From Centropus unirufus (Eukaryota; Chordata; Aves; Cuculiformes; Centropidae): a DNA stretch of 64,000 nucleotides. This document shows positions 60,018-64,000 of this stretch, in pieces (position 1 is the first letter of the stretch; each line of letters opens with the position of its first letter). The notes under the pieces are model-generated. The model was not told the origin of the DNA. It saw only the letters and a program-made list of their open reading frames with translations, and searched no databases. The DNA lies in the NCBI GenBank assembly GCA_013397695.1, contig VYZI01000104.1:1663164-1727163 (forward strand), in the 5' to 3' direction. Position numbers and translations under genes: made by a program.

Positions 60018-63000
60018 GGACAGTTCTCATTTCCCAAGGACCAAGGATTTTAAGGTGTCGAGAATTACTCCAGGAAAAACTCAAACTTCTTTGATCTTCT
60101 GTTTATGAAATTAGCCACTGATTTGCTTCTGCTTCTGCTAATAATTAGCCCAGCCCCCACCCCTGGCAGTTTCTGTTTACTTCTGTAAATCGACAAGAAA
60201 TGCTGTAGTATTTTGTTGAAATTGACTGTAAATACAGATACAAAAACCTCACCGCTTACTGGCACTTCACTGCCTTATTTGATTTGCATAATCTGCATGA
60301 AATTGCTCTTCAAGTTTATGCTGATTTTGGTTGCATACTGCAAAAGAAAGACCTGTTTACAGCCATGAAGAAGCTGGTAACTATCAAAAGGGGGAGTTGT
60401 GGGATAACGGGATTATATAGAATTGGTTTGTCATTTGTGTTTTTAACATCCCCGAGTTATTCTGCGTACGCGTGTGTGGATGTTTCTGACAGGAATTTGT
60501 CAGGTATGGTTTTTTTTATCCGTTTAATTTTAGTATAAAGCTGTTTCCCATAAATGGCATTTCCAGGGCCAGACTGTCTTACCATGTTTGTGTATTGACT
60601 GTTTTCTTTTAAACTGTTTGTCTTTTGACATGAGCTGATTGTGGCTTAGGAGGTCTCTTGACGTCAAAAGAAGAAATGTAAATAATATATGCATTTTACA
60701 ATCACTTCCCCTTAAGGTTATCTTTTACTAGTGAGATACGTTTTGTTCATTACTGATTTATATTAAAGCCAACAAAAGTTATTGGTACATTAGTGGTTGC
60801 AGACACTTGTTGTCTTGAAAGCATTTGTGGAGAGCTCAAAGGAAGCATCTGTGACCTTGTAAGCAGATCCAAAATGAGTCGTAATGCTGTTTTACCACAA
60901 AGCACATTCCTGTTCTGAAGAGTTAAGTTACTGTTTAACTGCCCATCTTCCAAGGTATCTTTCACCTTACAGCCCTCCCCGCTCACCTCAGGCAAGGTAA
61001 CCAGGGCACCGCAGAGTGTGGGTTGCTGATCCTGCTGCCTCTCACACAGTGGCGGAGCCACCAGAATGTTGGCTTAGTAACAGCTGCTTTCTCAAGGCTT
61101 CCAGGCTTTCTCATTTATGAAGTCTGAAGCTGACTCATATGTTTCCCCAGAGAGAGAATGCAGTTCAACAGCTTCACAAGCAATGCTGGCAAGTCATGTC
61201 TTTGTTTTCCTGAAATTCTGTCAAAAAGGGAGAAAAAAATGGAAAAGTTTGATAAGCATTAGAAGAATTCTTTTTTTTTTTTTCTTGAAGTGACTTCCTC
61301 CTGAAATCCTTTCTTATGATAAAATCTGCTAAAACAATATTCTGTTTTGACAGACAAGTTAAATATTTTAGGTTGGTTGTTATTTTCTTAAGTGAAAACA
61401 GGACCAATTTTGAAGCTCTCCACCATCTAGAATTTCCCTTTTTCCTCTGAAGACATCTCTGCTATTCCATTAAAAACACTGGCTTCTTTTCTCATACTGG
61501 CATCCTTTTCTGGTCCCTCATTCTCAACATCAAGATTTTCACTGTTGTCAGTGGACACGTGGTGATTTTTGCCCAGTACCAGCACAGGTCAGCAGTTCCA
61601 GGTGTGACCCAAAGCCCAGAGCACTCCTACAGTCCAGCTCCACAATAGTTTTGCAGGGAGCCTGAGCTCAGTTGCAGCTGGAATGAGTTCCCCCATTTTA
61701 TCAGATGCTGTGATGTTACTGAGAAGGATTTGGGGCACTCCAGGCTGAGCAGTGACAGCTATGATGTGTCACCTGAGGGGCAGGTGGGATGGATGGCAGT
61801 GGCTGGAAGATGTGTCAGGGCCTGTGTACTTCTGTAGGGGTAAGGAGTGTGTTCCTGGATGAATTCAAAGTTCAGGATGTAGCCAAGTTTCCTCCCCAAT
61901 TCTGAGTGAGGCAGAGAGCCCTGGCATGCTGTAGGAGAAAAGCACTGAGCGAGAAGAACCTGGTGTGAGCAAGTTTTCTGGACCACAATACAGGCAGAGC
62001 CATAGGCAGTGAAGGAGAAGTTGCCTTCACAGAGTTTCATAGGCAAACATAGGAACTGTGGAATGCTGGTGGCCCTTACTGAAGACATTGCTGTTCGGAA
62101 AGAGACTTGAAGTACCATTAAAATCAGGAAAAATATCTCTGATTCTAAATACTGATATTTTCAAGCTCATTTCAGGGTCTGATTGAGCCGGTTCTCCTAA
62201 GGTCTCTTTGACAACAGAGGGCTGATGCATTTCAAGTTATTAAACCGTAACTGTTCAGTAGTGTCACTGTTTTCGAGGAACACGTGTGGCTGGAATTAAC
62301 AGATGTAAACTGTAGTGCCAAATGCTGTTTGTATGCACAGAATCCATGCTGTGACTGCACAGCACAGCGTGCACATTGCTGGGCACATGTAACCTGCCCT
62401 CACCACAGGTGGCTGTCATTCCTGTCACACGAACATCTCCTGATGGCTCATCCATTAGCTCAGCTCTTTGCTGTAGTCGTCATGTTGTCCAAGATCACCC
62501 GTCACAACTTCTGCACTTGTTATTTTTTTTATATTATTACAACTTCTCAAAGCATGTGTGCAATCCCAGCCAGGATGCAGTACAACCCATACAATTCCTG
62601 TTTAACTGAGGACATGCATGAGAAATGACACCTGCCCGCATCCAAAAACGCAAGGGAAGTTTCCTTGTGTGAGAGAATTGGCAGGAGTTTGGGGGCTTCA
62701 CGCTGCTAGGGCCAAACCTAGTGTAGATCAGGTTTGCGTGCCAGAGCCCTGGCTGGTACTTCTCTGTGCCCTGGTAGGCAGATTTCCAGCCCACTTTGTC
62801 TGCATCAGCACGGGGCCGGGGGGAGACTTTGGGGTGGTATTTGCTAAATTGGCCAAAAGCAGCACTTTGTGTTTTAAGACCTCAGAACCTGCTTCTCGCT
62901 GCACTTTCTTTTGCAAAGGCGCTTTGGAGCAGCAGAGCAGATGGGAGGTTCTCCATGCTCTGAGGATTGTTATATTCTTTTTTCTTTCTTAAACTTTCCA

Positions 63001-63372
63001 CTCTGTGCCCTTATCATTGAAATAGAACAAATCCGGGAGTTTAGTTTGGGAGCCACGTCCTGATTTCTGAAACGGGAACTCCCAGGTGAGACCTCGGCAG
63101 CTGTCAGGCAGCCTATGAGGAGAGCACACGCAGCTTTTCACCACGAGAGTTGCCAAATGGGTCGCTGCTGGTTCAAGAGACAGAAGAAGTGGTGGTGCTA
63201 CACATTGTATGGGTTTGATATACCTTTCCAACACAGTCCTGAGGATTTAGTAACATTCCCAACACTATTATTTCTAAGCCCTTTCCAAGCCATGATGCAG
63301 CCTCAACAAAGGAGTTCGTGGATCATTTCTAGACTTAGAAGATAACGTGTATGTAAATAATGCTTTGATATT

Positions 63373-63378
63373 AATAAA
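63373..63378 (+). promoter_or_regulatory. Candidate distal poly(A) signal AATAAA
   Basis: Canonical hexamer about 4.2 kb after the short-form stop, with G/T-rich sequence (acctgggtgtg) some 25 nt downstream. Confidence 0.45.
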
Positions 63379-63400
63379 ACTGCCTTAAAGGAATGTACCT

Positions 63401-64000
63401 GGGTGTGAAACAAAACTTTAAAAGCTCTTATTTAAAACTGTAATTTCCATTACATATTGATTTTTTAAATGTTTGCCAATGTATACATTTATTACTGATG
63501 TCATTAAAATGCCAAACCAAATAATTTTTATTCTTACTTTGTGTGTACATTTATACACACTTTTTTTTCTGGAAACTGATGTTCCTGGAAGGATATTGCT
63601 GTTGAGTAATGGTGTCGTGGTCAGTTGGTGATGTGTTCATTATTTCTCCCAGAAGGAAACTGATAAAACTGTAGCAGAATAGTTCTGGACAGTGTGCAGT
63701 TTGTTTTGTGCTGTTTCTTTGTGCAGACCTGTGTAGCTTTTCACTCCGCCCTATTTTGATATTCTTTTAAAAAAAACCACACCAATTTCATAAGTAAATA
63801 CAGAAAGAATCCTTAGAGATTTGCCAGGTCTCGACAAGTCACATTTACTCTTTTTAAGTGATAAAGGATTTGGGGTACCAGAAGGAAGAAACCTTCATGG
63901 GATGGAAGAGTGAGTGGCAGCAGAGGGTAAGAGAAATTTTCCGTTTAAAGGCACGTCAGAGTGTGACAAAAGATGAGGGGGATTTGCTTTAAATTGGAGG
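63401..64000. other. Downstream sequence, nothing recognised
   Basis: AT-rich, likely 3' flank or the last part of the UTR. No exon of a neighbouring gene is visible on either strand. Confidence 0.6.

Larger units (their letters stand above)
59176..63400 (+). other. Probable 3' UTR of the short form and downstream sequence
   Basis: No coding exon is recognised. Poly(A) hexamers lie at 59838-59843, 60012-60017 and 63373-63378; human CCDC88A has a 3' UTR of some kilobases, so the distal site is plausible. Four TGTAAATA sites (Pumilio type) occur at 59309, 60227, 60677 and 63352. A short CCTA/CTTC run is at about 59898-59925. The distal boundary is a guess. Confidence 0.45.

Noticed and set aside
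62284..63345. Several frames of 60-124 codons near the right end as a neighbouring gene
   Set aside because: No recognisable family, mutually overlapping on both strands, no splice structure. In mammals MTIF2 and a PRORSD1-type gene lie on this side, but nothing here resembles them.

Overview
The window is vertebrate nuclear DNA, almost certainly from a bird. It carries most of one large gene on the + strand, CCDC88A (Girdin/GIV, 'girders of actin filaments'). Bird origin is inferred from several CR1 LINE copies whose 3' ends close with ATTCTATGATT-type repeats, from AT-rich and fairly compact introns, and from a protein very close to mammalian Girdin with scattered differences. No bacterial-type operon, CRISPR array, tRNA or rRNA gene was seen.

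Layout: bases 1-4209 are the 3' part of an intron holding CR1 remnants. Coding exons follow from 4210 to 59175. I could place 29 constitutive exons plus one cassette exon, all with GT-AG borders and compatible phases, numbered here as exons 3-32. About 55 N-terminal codons (probably exons 1-2) lie upstream of the window. Exons 3-7 encode most of the HOOK-type N-terminal domain. Exons 8-24 encode the long coiled coil, including one 1,071-base exon. Exon 25 carries the basic phosphoinositide-binding stretch and the Akt site. A cassette exon at 47919-48002 lies alone in the 6.7-kb intron after exon 25. Exons 27-31 carry the C-terminal signalling region, including the G-alpha-binding and activating (GBA/GEM) motif. 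Exon 32 gives the short C-terminus. Bases 59176 to about 63400 are a probable long 3' UTR with several poly(A) signals. No neighbouring gene is recognised before the end.

The most interesting point is the 3' end of exon 31. If its splice donor at 54910 is not used, the reading frame stays open for another 174 codons and stops after WYEYGCV. That is the type of C-terminal PDZ-binding motif known from the paralogue CCDC88C (Daple). The locus therefore appears to encode two alternative Girdin tails: a short one (spliced to exon 32, about 1,857 residues without the cassette) and a long one (about 2,010 residues), each with its own 3' UTR. Further variation could come from the cassette exon (28 residues) and three tandem NAGNAG-like acceptors.

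All protein comparisons are made from memory of human CCDC88A and its paralogues, without a database search. Residue numbers assume 55 codons upstream of the window and no cassette exon.
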